Origin: Oscillibacter sp. 1-3
Lineage (GTDB): Bacteria; Bacillota; Clostridia; Oscillospirales; Oscillospiraceae
Reading direction: 5' to 3'
Assembly (NCBI RefSeq): GCF_000403435.2
Contig: NZ_KE159703.1
Span: 270,765 to 334,764 of the forward strand
DNA length: 64,000 nucleotides
Under the pieces are notes generated by a model. It worked only from the letters and a program-made list of their open reading frames with translations, had not been told where the DNA came from and ran no database searches. Each line of letters starts with the position of its first letter. The stretch's first letter is position 1. The translations under genes and the position numbers were made by a program. Shown one piece after another: positions 7,928-15,263 of this stretch.

Positions 7928-8409
7928 ATGAAGCCCCGCATTGACCTGGATGACGGCATCACCCGGGAGGAGTACCGGGCCTTGGCCTCCTGCTGGGATG
8001 AGATGCTGTCTCTGGCTGAGGAGATCATCTGGCGGAACTACCTGAACCCCAAAAGTGACGACCTCATGTCCGAGGTGGATTCTTTCCCCGACATCCGATT
8101 TTCACCGGGAATTACTATGTGGGGGACGTGTCCTACGGTTATGCCTATCGGGATAAACAGTACCGGGTATATCACATCAAGGAGGGCCGGCTGCGGCATA
8201 AGCACCACAACGGCAGGGAGTGGGTATCGGAATGGCTCCCCCTGGACAGCCCGGAGATCACCCGATATTACCGGATCATCCTCCATCTCCGCCTCACCGG
8301 TGACGAGGATGGAGAGGAGCGGGATTATATGGGTCTGGACTTGATAGCGGAATTTATGGAGCTGGGTGATCCCCTGGAATTTGAAATACTTTCCCACGAT
8401 GTGATTTGA
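7928..8409 (+). pseudogene. Frameshifted gene of unknown family
   Basis: A ribosome site (GGGAGGACAAA) precedes the ATG at 7928 and MKPRIDLDDGITREEYRALASCWDEM..., an acidic helical start. The frame breaks at the TTTT run 8099-8102. The other frame continues as FTGNYYVGDVSYGYAYRDKQYRVYHIKEGRLRHKHH and runs to a stop at 8409. Adding one T restores a single protein of about 160 residues. I do not recognise the family. It lies just after a MITE insertion and could be decaying, or the T run could be a sequencing error. Confidence 0.6.
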
Positions 8410-8531
8410 CGAATTTCAGTTGATTAGGCTATTCACGATACATCACTGCCTGTTCAGCCGTTTGGGTGAAGGGGACATGCGTCGGCGTTGAAGCACGAAC
8501 GGTAAAAGGGAGAAAAAGTTCCTGCCGCCGG

Positions 8532-8567
8532 AAAAAACAGGGCCGTGCGCTTTGCGCACGGCCCTGT
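8532..8567 (-). terminator. Terminator after the AAA ATPase gene
   Basis: ACAGGGCCGTGCGC with its complement around a 3-base loop, then six T on the minus strand, immediately after the stop codon. Confidence 0.85.
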
Positions 8568-8572
8568 TTCGC

Positions 8573-9670
8573 TCATTCCGCCGGGGATTCGCAGGCGGGG
8601 GCGGCGGCCTCCGTTCCCCGGGCCGCCTGCACGTCCGCGGGGGTAATGGACATCAGGTCCTCCCTCGTCACCTGCTCCATGGCCGCCAGGCGGTTGGCCT
8701 GGTTCACCAGAATCTGCTCGAAGATATTCCGCACGCCCCGGGCGTTGCCGAAGGAGACGGGGTCGCCGCTCTCCTCCGCGATAAAGTCCCGCACCAGTCC
8801 CGCCGCCTCTGCCTCCAGAGTGTAGCAGCCCTTTTTGCACTGCATCTCAAAAATCTTCATCATCTCGTCCGGGGTGTAGTCCGCGAAGTGGAGGAAGCGG
8901 TTAAACCGGGACTCCAGGCCGGGGTTGGAGTGGATGAACCGCTCCATCAGGTCATCGTATCCGGCGGCAATGACCACCAAATCGTCCCGGTGGTCCTCCA
9001 TGGCCTTGAGGATGGTGTCGATGGCCTCCTGCCCGAAGTCGTTCTCCGCCCCGCCGTTGAGGGCGTAGGCCTCGTCGATGAACAGCACGCCGCCCAGGGC
9101 GGAGTCGATCACCTTTTTGGCCTTCAGGGCCGTCTGGCCCACGTAGCCCGCCACCAGGCCGCTGCGGTCCACCTCCACCAGCTGACCCTTGGACAGAATG
9201 CCCAGGCTGTGGTAGATCCGGGCCATGATCCGGGCGACGGTGGTTTTGCCGGTGCCGGGATTGCCGGAGAACACCATGTGGAGGGACAGCTCCGCCGCGG
9301 GCAGGCCCTGTTCCCTCCGCATCTTGTGGACCGTCACCATGTTGATGAGGTTTTTCACCTCTTTTTTCACCGAGGCAAGGCCGATGTAGCCCTCCAGCTC
9401 CGCCTGGAGATCCTCGATCTTCTCCGGGGGAGGAGACGTTTCCGCCTCCGGGGGCTTTGCGGCGTCGTTCCCGGTGGAGGATGCTGTGTTCCCGGGCCGG
9501 TCCGCTTTGGGCTGGTCCGCCTGGGGCTTCTCCGGGGCCTCTTTGGGCGCGGCGGGAGTACCCCAGAAATCCGTGCCCATGCGGTTGAGGCTGTTTTCCG
9601 TCATGGTGCGGATCACCTCCAGCTGCTGGAGGATGATCTCATCCTTTTTGCTCGCCTGTTTCCGGTCCAA
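8573..9670 (-). CDS. CbxX/CfqX (SpoVK-like) AAA+ ATPase
   Basis: A 365-residue protein. Residues 1-85 are low-complexity and rich in Pro, Ala and Lys. The AAA module follows: Walker A GNPGTGKT at 136-143, Walker B GVLFIDEAYAL with D199/E200, an arginine-finger region NPGLESRFNRF, and sensor-2 FGNARGVRNIFE. The family includes Rubisco activase CbbX and sporulation SpoVK; here it is a generic remodelling ATPase. The start is taken as TTG at 9670, eight bases after AAGGAG; an upstream extension would overlap the Gx transporter gene. It is the last gene of the cluster that starts at apbE, 14 bases after its neighbour. Client unknown. Confidence 0.8.
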   Translation of the reverse strand: MDRKQASKKDEIILQQLEVIRTMTENSLNRMGTDFWGTPAAPKEAPEKPQADQPKADRPGNTASSTGNDAAKPPEAETSPPPEKIEDLQAELEGYIGLASVKKEVKNLINMVTVHKMRREQGLPAAELSLHMVFSGNPGTGKTTVARIMARIYHSLGILSKGQLVEVDRSGLVAGYVGQTALKAKKVIDSALGGVLFIDEAYALNGGAENDFGQEAIDTILKAMEDHRDDLVVIAAGYDDLMERFIHSNPGLESRFNRFLHFADYTPDEMMKIFEMQCKKGCYTLEAEAAGLVRDFIAEESGDPVSFGNARGVRNIFEQILVNQANRLAAMEQVTREDLMSITPADVQAARGTEAAAPACESPAE

Positions 9671-9684
9671 CGATGTCACTCCTT

Positions 9685-10200
9685 CTATGAGATTCGTAAA
9701 TTTGTGTGATCCAGCGCCTGAAAGAGGCACGCGGCCGCCAGTCCTGTCAGCGCCCCCGCCGCCAGGGACACCGCCAAAAGAACGGGCAGATAGTACAGCG
9801 GCGCGGTGCTGCCCAGGGTCAGAACCGCCGCGGCGATCTGGCCGCAGTTGTGGGCCGCCGCCCCGCCGATGGACACGCCGTAGACGGAGCACCTTCCCAG
9901 CCGGACGAGGCCGATCATTGCCAGCATGGCGGCGGCGCCTCCCAGCAGGGAGAACAGCAGTGCGTTCATATTCCCGGCAAACATGCCCCCCAGCAGGCAC
10001 CGGGCGAAGAGAATCATCAGCGCCTGGAACGCCCCCAGGGCGTACAGGGCGAACACCGTCACGATGTTGGCAAGGCCCAGCTTTACCCCGGGGATGGGAA
10101 TGGCCAGAGCCAGGGGGAAGAGGTTCTCCAGATAGCTCAGGGCCAGGGCCAGGGCCGTCAATACGGCGCACAGCGTCAATTGCTTTGTGGTCAGTCTCAC
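9685..10200 (-). CDS. Gx transporter family membrane protein (Hpre_diP_synt_I type)
   Basis: A 171-residue, highly hydrophobic protein with about five to six membrane spans, starting at GTG after AGGAGG. LENLFPLALAIPIPGVKLGLANIVTVFALY is the signature of the family once named heptaprenyl diphosphate synthase component I, now seen as an ECF-like Gx transporter. These genes commonly sit beside NusG-II and ApbE genes, as here, where extracytoplasmic flavinylation or quinone-linked redox is suspected. The cargo is not known; a flavin or isoprenoid precursor is an inference from neighbours. Confidence 0.8.
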   Translation of the reverse strand: MRLTTKQLTLCAVLTALALALSYLENLFPLALAIPIPGVKLGLANIVTVFALYALGAFQALMILFARCLLGGMFAGNMNALLFSLLGGAAAMLAMIGLVRLGRCSVYGVSIGGAAAHNCGQIAAAVLTLGSTAPLYYLPVLLAVSLAAGALTGLAAACLFQALDHTNLRIS

Positions 10201-10210
10201 GGCCCGCCTC

Positions 10211-10669
10211 CTATCCCACAACGGCGTCCACGATGCCGCCGTCCGGCGCTCCGCCCTCCAGGCGGATGATGATCCGTCCCGGCAGGCACACGATGCTCTG
10301 CCCGCTCCGTGTAATGAGTCCGGTGCGCACGCAGTCCTGGGTAGGGCAGTCCGCCCAGGCCACCCGGACACCGGCCTCGCCGGAGGGCGGCTCATGGTCC
10401 AAAGGTGCGCTCTCCGCGCCCCGGAGACCGTACGCCGCCTCCAGAGTATAGCTGCCGTTGGAGTAGGTCCTGGGGCCTTCCAGCAGGTCGGCGGGGGAGA
10501 AGCGGTCCGCCTCTTTGCCGTCGATGATGACCACCGCCGTCAGGGCCTCCCCGCTCTCTCCGCCCCCGCCCCAGACCGCCAGGGCGCTGCCCAGGGCCAG
10601 GGCGATCACCGCCAGGACCACCAGAGCGTCCCAGCCATTGGGCTTACTTGACCAGGACCGGGTACGCAT
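10211..10669 (-). CDS. NusG domain-II (DUF1312) membrane-anchored protein
   Basis: 152 residues: an N-terminal hydrophobic anchor (WDALVVLAVIALALGSALAVW) and an outside domain with the family pattern VVIIDGKEADRF...NSYTLEAAYG, CPTQDCVRTG and IVCLPGRIIIRLEG. It is unrelated in function to the transcription factor NusG apart from the fold. The start at 10669 (GGAGAG ribosome site) overlaps the last 26 bases of apbE, so the two are coupled. The conserved CPTQDC cysteine pair faces outside and might be redox active; that is inference. Confidence 0.8.
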   Translation of the reverse strand: MRTRSWSSKPNGWDALVVLAVIALALGSALAVWGGGGESGEALTAVVIIDGKEADRFSPADLLEGPRTYSNGSYTLEAAYGLRGAESAPLDHEPPSGEAGVRVAWADCPTQDCVRTGLITRSGQSIVCLPGRIIIRLEGGAPDGGIVDAVVG

Positions 10670-11735
10670 AGCCGCTCTCCTCGTCAAAGACGAAATCCTC
10701 TGCGATGCCGCCGGTGACATAGATTTCGCCGTCCTTCGTCACCAGTACCAGATCGAAGGCGTTCTTCCGGGAGGTCCAGAAGTTCAGCGCCTGCTCCCTG
10801 CCCATGACGAACAGGGCCGTGGACAGCGCGTCGCACATGGTTCCGGGGCCGTACAGCTGCTCCGCGTCCGGCGGCAAAACCTCTGCCACCACGGTGACCG
10901 AGGTCAGATCGCTGTCCGCCGGATACCCCGTGGCGGGATCGATGATGTGGTGGTAAGTCCTGCCGTCCTCCTCAAAATACCGCTGGTAACCCCCGGAGGT
11001 GACGGCGAAGGAATTTTTCAGGTTCAGGATGCCCACAAAGCCGTTTTGTTCATCGGGCCGGGCCGGGTCCTGGACGCCCACCCGCCAGGCCGTGCCGTCG
11101 GGCCGGTCTCCCCAGGCCAGCACATTGCCCCCTAGAGTGGCTATGGCCCGGGGAATCTCGTATTCCCGGAAGAGATCCGCCAGTTTGTCTGCGGCGTAGC
11201 CCTTGGCGATGCCTCCCAGGTCCGCGGACTGGCCCGGCGCCAGGGCGGCGGTGCAGCCGCCGGCGGTCCGCTCCACCCGGACGGCGGAGCCGTCCACCTT
11301 TTCCAGCAGCGTCTCCAGCTCCGCCTGGGCGGGAACGCGGAAGCTGTCCTCCGTAAAGCCCCAGGCGGAGACCACCGGGGCCACGGTGATGTCAAAGGCT
11401 CCGCCCGTGTCCGCCCGGTACTCCTCCGCCGCGGTGAGGAGGGCCGCCAGATCCGGACCCACCTCTGTGGGCCGGCCGTCTGCGGCGTTGAGGCGGGAGA
11501 CCTCGCTGTCCTCCTCCGTCCGGGAGAGCTGGGCCTCCAGATCCCGGATCAGGTCCTCCGAGGCGTAGGCTGCGGCAGTGCTCCGCTTTCCGTAGGTGGA
11601 GATGAGCATGGCCGTATCCATGGCGATGACCTGGATGCTCTCCTGGACCGTGTCCGGGTCCACCGGCGGACCGAAGCAGGCCGTCAGGCTTAAAAGCAGG
11701 TTCAGGGCCAGTGTGATGCTGATGAAACGTCTCAT
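10644..11735 (-). CDS. apbE: FAD:protein FMN transferase, lipoprotein type
   Basis: 363 residues. The lipobox LSLTAC puts the lipidated Cys at residue 20, so the enzyme sits on the outer face of the membrane. ApbE moves FMN from FAD onto Thr or Ser of target proteins. Seen: MDTAMLIS, the AFDITVAPVVSAWGF segment, DLGGIAKGYAADKL, LGGNVLAWG, and HHIIDPATGYP near the C-terminus, all typical. The ATG at 11735 follows GAGGG; an upstream TTG has no good ribosome site. It is first in a four-gene operon with NusG-II, Gx transporter and AAA ATPase. No FMN-carrying target (Rnf or FMN-bind protein) is in the window. Confidence 0.93.
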   Translation of the reverse strand: MRRFISITLALNLLLSLTACFGPPVDPDTVQESIQVIAMDTAMLISTYGKRSTAAAYASEDLIRDLEAQLSRTEEDSEVSRLNAADGRPTEVGPDLAALLTAAEEYRADTGGAFDITVAPVVSAWGFTEDSFRVPAQAELETLLEKVDGSAVRVERTAGGCTAALAPGQSADLGGIAKGYAADKLADLFREYEIPRAIATLGGNVLAWGDRPDGTAWRVGVQDPARPDEQNGFVGILNLKNSFAVTSGGYQRYFEEDGRTYHHIIDPATGYPADSDLTSVTVVAEVLPPDAEQLYGPGTMCDALSTALFVMGREQALNFWTSRKNAFDLVLVTKDGEIYVTGGIAEDFVFDEESGYAYPVLVK

Positions 11736-11754
11736 ATCATCCCTCAATTTTTCT

Positions 11755-11766
11755 TTATCATGATAA
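11755..11766. promoter_or_regulatory. TTATCATGATAA palindrome in the apbE leader
   Basis: A perfect 12-base palindrome between promoter and start codon. The 10-base core also occurs before glmM (2420-2429). An operator role is only a possibility. Confidence 0.3.
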
Positions 11767-11800
11767 GCGAAATAATTGGCATACTATAAAATATTGATCT

Positions 11801-11829
11801 ATTATAGCATGTCCGCCGCCGTTTCTCAA
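11801..11829 (-). promoter_or_regulatory. Promoter of the apbE operon
   Basis: Minus strand: TTGAGA (11829-11824), 17-base spacer, TATAAT (11806-11801). Confidence 0.75.
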
Positions 11830-11881
11830 CTGCGGATTTCCGGGGGGCGGCAAAAATCTGGCACAGCTTTCACTTTTGCCC

Positions 11882-11910
11882 TTGCAAATCGCAAAAAAAA
11901 CTGTTATACT
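11882..11910 (+). promoter_or_regulatory. Promoter of the membrane-protein gene at 11985
   Basis: TTGCAA (11882-11887), 17-base spacer containing an A8 run, TATACT (11905-11910). Confidence 0.7.
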
Positions 11911-11984
11911 ATTCGGGTATGTTGGCGGGAGAGCCCTCCCGCGGGCACGATCAGAAAGAAAAAACTCCCTGGAGGTCCTTATAA

Positions 11985-12752
11985 ATGCCTAAGAATCCCA
12001 ATCAGCGTTCCAAGCCGGTAAAGCGGGACGAGCCCATGACCGGCGCTATGAAGTTTTTCCTGGCCGGCTGCGTGGCCGAGCTGTATCTCCTGATTATCCG
12101 CCGCGTTTACGTCAATGGAAACGCCCAGCAGCAGATCGACTGGTACGATAAATACTTCTGGCTCCTGGCGGGCCTGGGCGCGGTTGTTCTCATTCTCGGC
12201 GTTGTTCTCAGCGTGATGTGGAAGGCGGATAAGAAGAAGCGGACTGCCGGCTGGTACGCCGCCGGCGGCGGCGCTTTTCTGGCGGTCTCCGCCCTGCTGA
12301 TCCGGGCCCTGAACGCCCCGATGGTGACGCTGCTGTCCGTGGTGGTTCCGGTGGCGATGCTGCTGGTGATTCTCTGGGGTCTTTATGACCGGGAGTGCGC
12401 CGTGGCCCTGACTGTTCTGGGCGTGTCCTTGATTTTTCTGTGGGTCTGCCGCCGGATGCTCTCCAACATGTACTATGGCACGCTGATCCGTGTGGTGGCC
12501 GTGCTCTTTCTGGCGCTGCTGGCCGTGGCGGTCTTCCTGTCCCGCAAGGCCGGCCAGAACGGCGGAAGGCTGGGCAAGCTCCGCCTCCTGCCCGCTGACG
12601 CCGACCTGCTGCCCATCTACACCGCCTGCGGCCTCTCCGCTGTGGCTGTGGTTGCGGCGCTGATCAGCGTAAACATCGCCTATTACGCCATGTGGGCGCT
12701 GGCTGTGGTGGTCTTTGCCCTGGCGGTGTATTACACCGTAAAGCAGCTGTGA
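11985..12752 (+). CDS. Polytopic membrane protein of unknown function
   Basis: 255 residues: a basic N-terminal tail (MPKNPNQRSKPVKRDEP), then about seven to eight hydrophobic helices and short loops. No catalytic motif is visible. A strong promoter lies upstream, divergent from apbE, and a strong terminator follows, so it is a single-gene unit. GGAGG lies about 10 bases before the ATG. I do not recognise the family; such proteins are widespread in Oscillospiraceae without assigned role. Confidence 0.75.
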   Translation: MPKNPNQRSKPVKRDEPMTGAMKFFLAGCVAELYLLIIRRVYVNGNAQQQIDWYDKYFWLLAGLGAVVLILGVVLSVMWKADKKKRTAGWYAAGGGAFLAVSALLIRALNAPMVTLLSVVVPVAMLLVILWGLYDRECAVALTVLGVSLIFLWVCRRMLSNMYYGTLIRVVAVLFLALLAVAVFLSRKAGQNGGRLGKLRLLPADADLLPIYTACGLSAVAVVAALISVNIAYYAMWALAVVVFALAVYYTVKQL

Positions 12753-12762
12753 TTAAAAGACG

Positions 12763-12806
12763 AAGCCCCTCCGGAAAGCCGAAAGGCTTTCCGGAGGGGC
12801 TTTTTC
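12763..12806. terminator. Bidirectional terminator
   Basis: An 18-bp stem AAGCCCCTCCGGAAAGCC with GAAA loop, then TTTTT on the plus strand and A-rich flank on the other side; it also serves the convergent gene at 12810. Confidence 0.9.
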
Positions 12807-12809
12807 ATC

Positions 12810-13484
12810 TCAGGAGCGGGGTTCCTCCGGGGCGGTCTCCGCGCCCTGGAAACGGCGCAGGGTCTCCGACAGGTTTTCCTGGTGGACCTCCGCCGCCGGA
12901 AAGCGGAGCAGGGCGAAGTTCAGGTTGAACAAAGAGCCCAGACCCAGGGCGGCGATCACGGTGCCCGCGCCCACTTGGCCGCCCATGCGCCAGCCGAAGA
13001 GGATGATCGCCAGCTCCACCACGGCCCGGCAGACGCCCACGGAGCGGCCGGTGCGCCGTGCCAGAACCACCATCAGCGCGTCCCGGGGACCGGCGCCCAG
13101 GGCGCTTTTCATGTACAGCCAGGTGCCCAGGGCCAGAAGCTCCAGCCCGCCCAGCAGCATCAGCGTGCCGGGCCAGAACCGCTCCATGGCGGGAATCCAC
13201 CCCAGGTACAGCAGCAGGTCGATCAGGGGGCCGCAGATGAAGATGTTTCCCAGGGTTCCGATGCCGAAGCTCTCCCCGCAGGCCACGGCGATAGCGATGA
13301 CCACCGCCCCCACGATGACGGCGGCGGTGCCGTAGGTCATGCCGAAGGTCTGAGCCATGCCCTGCTGGAGGACGCTCCAGGGCTCCAGGCCGACGTTGGC
13401 CTGGAGCATCATGGTGATGCCCACGGAGCTCACGGCCAGCCCACCCAGAAGCAGCAGCAGGCGGCGGGTGTATTCCCGAATCAT
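12810..13484 (-). CDS. YczE/YitT-like membrane protein
   Basis: 224 residues with about five to six membrane spans. GITMMLQANVGLEPWSVLQQGMAQTFGMTYGTAAVIVG matches the YczE family pattern (COG2364), whose members are uncharacterised integral membrane proteins; one affects bacillaene/surfactin export in Bacillus. The start at 13484 is chosen because GGAGGG lies 8 bases upstream; a longer reading adds ten residues without a ribosome site. Between this gene and the regulator gene at 13554 is a GC hairpin (13518-13544). Confidence 0.7.
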   Translation of the reverse strand: MIREYTRRLLLLLGGLAVSSVGITMMLQANVGLEPWSVLQQGMAQTFGMTYGTAAVIVGAVVIAIAVACGESFGIGTLGNIFICGPLIDLLLYLGWIPAMERFWPGTLMLLGGLELLALGTWLYMKSALGAGPRDALMVVLARRTGRSVGVCRAVVELAIILFGWRMGGQVGAGTVIAALGLGSLFNLNFALLRFPAAEVHQENLSETLRRFQGAETAPEEPRS

Positions 13485-13553
13485 AAGAGAGTCCCTCCAC
13501 TCATGTGTATTCAATGTGGCGGCGCCGGGAGTTCCGGCGCCGCCCGTTTTCCC

Positions 13554-14246
13554 TTATTTCTTGATCTGCGCCAGGTAGCGGTACACGCTGGCCTGGGAGC
13601 AGTGCAGTCCGGCGGCCACGTCCTTTACGGAGCCCTTGAGCAGAAAAATGCCGCTCTCTTCCAGTGCGGTGATGATCTGGAGCCGCTCGTCGGAGGTCAG
13701 CCGCTCCGCCGACACGCCCAGCCGCTCCAGCTCGTGGTGGATGGCGTCCAGGGCCACGGCCTCGGTGGAGTTGCGGAAGGTCTCCGGCCGGTGGGGGGGA
13801 GACTGGGACGGCGCGCCGCTGTCCTCCTCGGGCCGTATAAGCCGCTGGGCAAAGAGATCCGGGTGGCACAGCTGCAGAATCTGATTGCTGATGGCCAGGT
13901 AGCGGCTGTCGTCGAAGTTGATGCAGAGCATACCGATCAGCCGCCCGTTCTGCTTGATGAACATGGTGCAGGAGCGCAGCTTTTTTCCGCCTGCGGAGAC
14001 GCCGGAGTAGTGCAGGCGGTAGTCCTGGGTCTCGTAGCTCTTGTCCATCAGAATGCTCAGGGCGACGTTGGTCAGCGGTGCGCCGATCTCCCGCCCGCTG
14101 ATGTGGCCGTTGGCGATGGCGATGATGGAGCGGTTCTTGTCTGTCAGGTCGTGGAGGGCCACCTCGTAGTCCGGCCCCAGGGCCACGCCCAGAAATTCGG
14201 TCAGTTTCACATACTGCTGCAGCAGCGCGTTGGGAATGTTGGGCAT
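13554..14246 (-). CDS. YheO/DauR-like PAS-HTH transcriptional regulator
   Basis: 230 residues. The N-terminal YheO-like PAS domain (LGPDYEVALHDL, NGHISGREIGAPLT, YSGVSAGGKKLRSCTMFIK) senses a small ligand in this family. A linker of about 30 residues (PEEDSGAPSQSPPHRPE) leads to a C-terminal DauR-type HTH (ERLQIITALEESGIFLLKGSVKDVAAGLHCSQASVYRYLAQIKK). The start at 14246 follows GGGAGAGG. It is divergent from ridA-tnaA across about 280 bases, and DauR relatives often control amino-acid catabolic genes. I infer that it senses tryptophan or a catabolite and controls the tna block. Confidence 0.85.
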   Translation of the reverse strand: MPNIPNALLQQYVKLTEFLGVALGPDYEVALHDLTDKNRSIIAIANGHISGREIGAPLTNVALSILMDKSYETQDYRLHYSGVSAGGKKLRSCTMFIKQNGRLIGMLCINFDDSRYLAISNQILQLCHPDLFAQRLIRPEEDSGAPSQSPPHRPETFRNSTEAVALDAIHHELERLGVSAERLTSDERLQIITALEESGIFLLKGSVKDVAAGLHCSQASVYRYLAQIKK

Positions 14247-14468
14247 ACGCCTCTCCCTTCCGCCCGCATTCTGGCGGGCAATCCCGCGGGGCATCCCTCT
14301 CTCCGGCTGTTTTCCTGGGTAAGTGATACTATTATATTACCCAAGCTCCAGCCTGTCAAAAGAAATTTTTCTCGGGTTGAAAATTTCTCATTTCGCAGAT
14401 TTTTATATATCATTTCCATAAAAAGTCTGTTTCTAAAATGGTTATTCGTACAAATCTGATAATTCTCG

Positions 14469-14497
14469 TTGACAAATTTTTTTAATTCTGATAAAAT
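14469..14497 (+). promoter_or_regulatory. Promoter of ridA-tnaA
   Basis: TTGACA (14469-14474), 17-base AT-rich spacer, TAAAAT (14492-14497). Confidence 0.75.
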
Positions 14498-14528
14498 CGT
14501 TTCATGCTAAAAGAGGAGGCTCACTTTT

Positions 14529-14906
14529 ATGAAAGCAATTGTCAGCACGGACAAGGCCCCGGCGGCCATCGGCCCCTATGCCCAGGCCGTCAAGACCAGC
14601 GGTCTTGTCATCACCTCCGGCCAGCTGCCCATCGACCCCGCCACCGGCGCGTTCCCCGAGGGCATCCAGGCCCAGACCAAGCAGTCCCTGACCAACGTCA
14701 AGGCCATTTTGGAGGAGGCCGGCCTCACCATGGACGCCGTCTTGAAGACCACGGTGTTCCTCAGCGACATGAACAACTTCGGCGCCATGAACGAGGTGTA
14801 TGCCTCCTTCTTCACCGAGGGCAGCTTCCCCGCCCGCTCTGCCGTGGAAGTGGCACGTCTGCCCAAGGACGCTCTGGTTGAGATCGAGGTCATCGCGGCC
14901 CTGTAA
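14529..14906 (+). CDS. ridA: RidA family 2-iminobutanoate/2-iminopropanoate deaminase
   Basis: 125 residues, full length. Seen: KAPAAIGPYAQAV, SGQLPIDPATGAFP, the family block FLSDMNNFGAMNEVYASFF, and PARSAVEVARLPKDALVEIEVIAAL with the substrate-binding Arg. RidA hydrolyses reactive enamine/imine products of PLP enzymes, preventing damage by 2-aminoacrylate. Tryptophanase, next in the operon, makes exactly that intermediate, so pairing makes sense. GAGGAGG precedes the ATG. Confidence 0.93.
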   Translation: MKAIVSTDKAPAAIGPYAQAVKTSGLVITSGQLPIDPATGAFPEGIQAQTKQSLTNVKAILEEAGLTMDAVLKTTVFLSDMNNFGAMNEVYASFFTEGSFPARSAVEVARLPKDALVEIEVIAAL

Positions 14907-14961
14907 TCCCCGCATCAAGTCCGCCCCCGGGAGGTCCCGGAGGACTTGTACATTCAAAAGC

Positions 14962-15018
14962 ACACTGTCCGCCTGCCGCGGAGCCCTTTCCGGCTCCCGG
15001 CGACCGGGGTGTTTTTTT
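14962..15018 (+). terminator. Attenuator-like terminator between ridA and tnaA
   Basis: A branched stem: outer ACAC/GTGT and CCG/CGG, inner GCCG-GGAGCC with GGCTCC-CGGC, then TTTTTTT. It sits 55 bases after ridA inside the 357-base leader of tnaA, so it could modulate read-through. Confidence 0.6.
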
Positions 15019-15153
15019 GCGGGGGTTCTATGAGCGATGCGCTCTGCCTGCCCGGGGATCTGACAGAGATCGCGGCCAGCGGGCATCGCCGCTCTGTGAC
15101 CAAGTGAATCGGCTCCCCTCCCAGGAGCTTTTGCAGATTCCCAGTCCCTTTAA

Positions 15154-15222
15154 CCAGGTACTGTCCGCTAGGCGCGGCCCGGATATGGGAAAACCGGACC
15201 GCGACGACCGGGGTACCTCCTG
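15154..15222 (+). promoter_or_regulatory. Structured RNA element in the tnaA leader
   Basis: CAGGTAC (15155-15161) can pair with GTACCTCCTG (from 15213), enclosing CGCGG/CCGCG and CCGG/CCGG stems. It lies 40-110 bases before the tnaA start. Not a recognised riboswitch class; a 25-codon ATG reading frame at 15029 lacks Trp codons and is not called. Confidence 0.35.
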
Positions 15223-15263
15223 AACAACTGGCGACAAGCCAAAATTTATGGAGGTAATTCAAA

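Noticed and set aside
9671..10171. N-terminal extension of the AAA ATPase
   Set aside because: It would overlap the Gx transporter gene, its translation is Arg/Gly-rich shadow, and a good ribosome site marks the internal TTG.
15029..15106. 25-codon ATG frame in the tnaA leader
   Set aside because: No Trp codons and poor ribosome site; not a convincing leader peptide.
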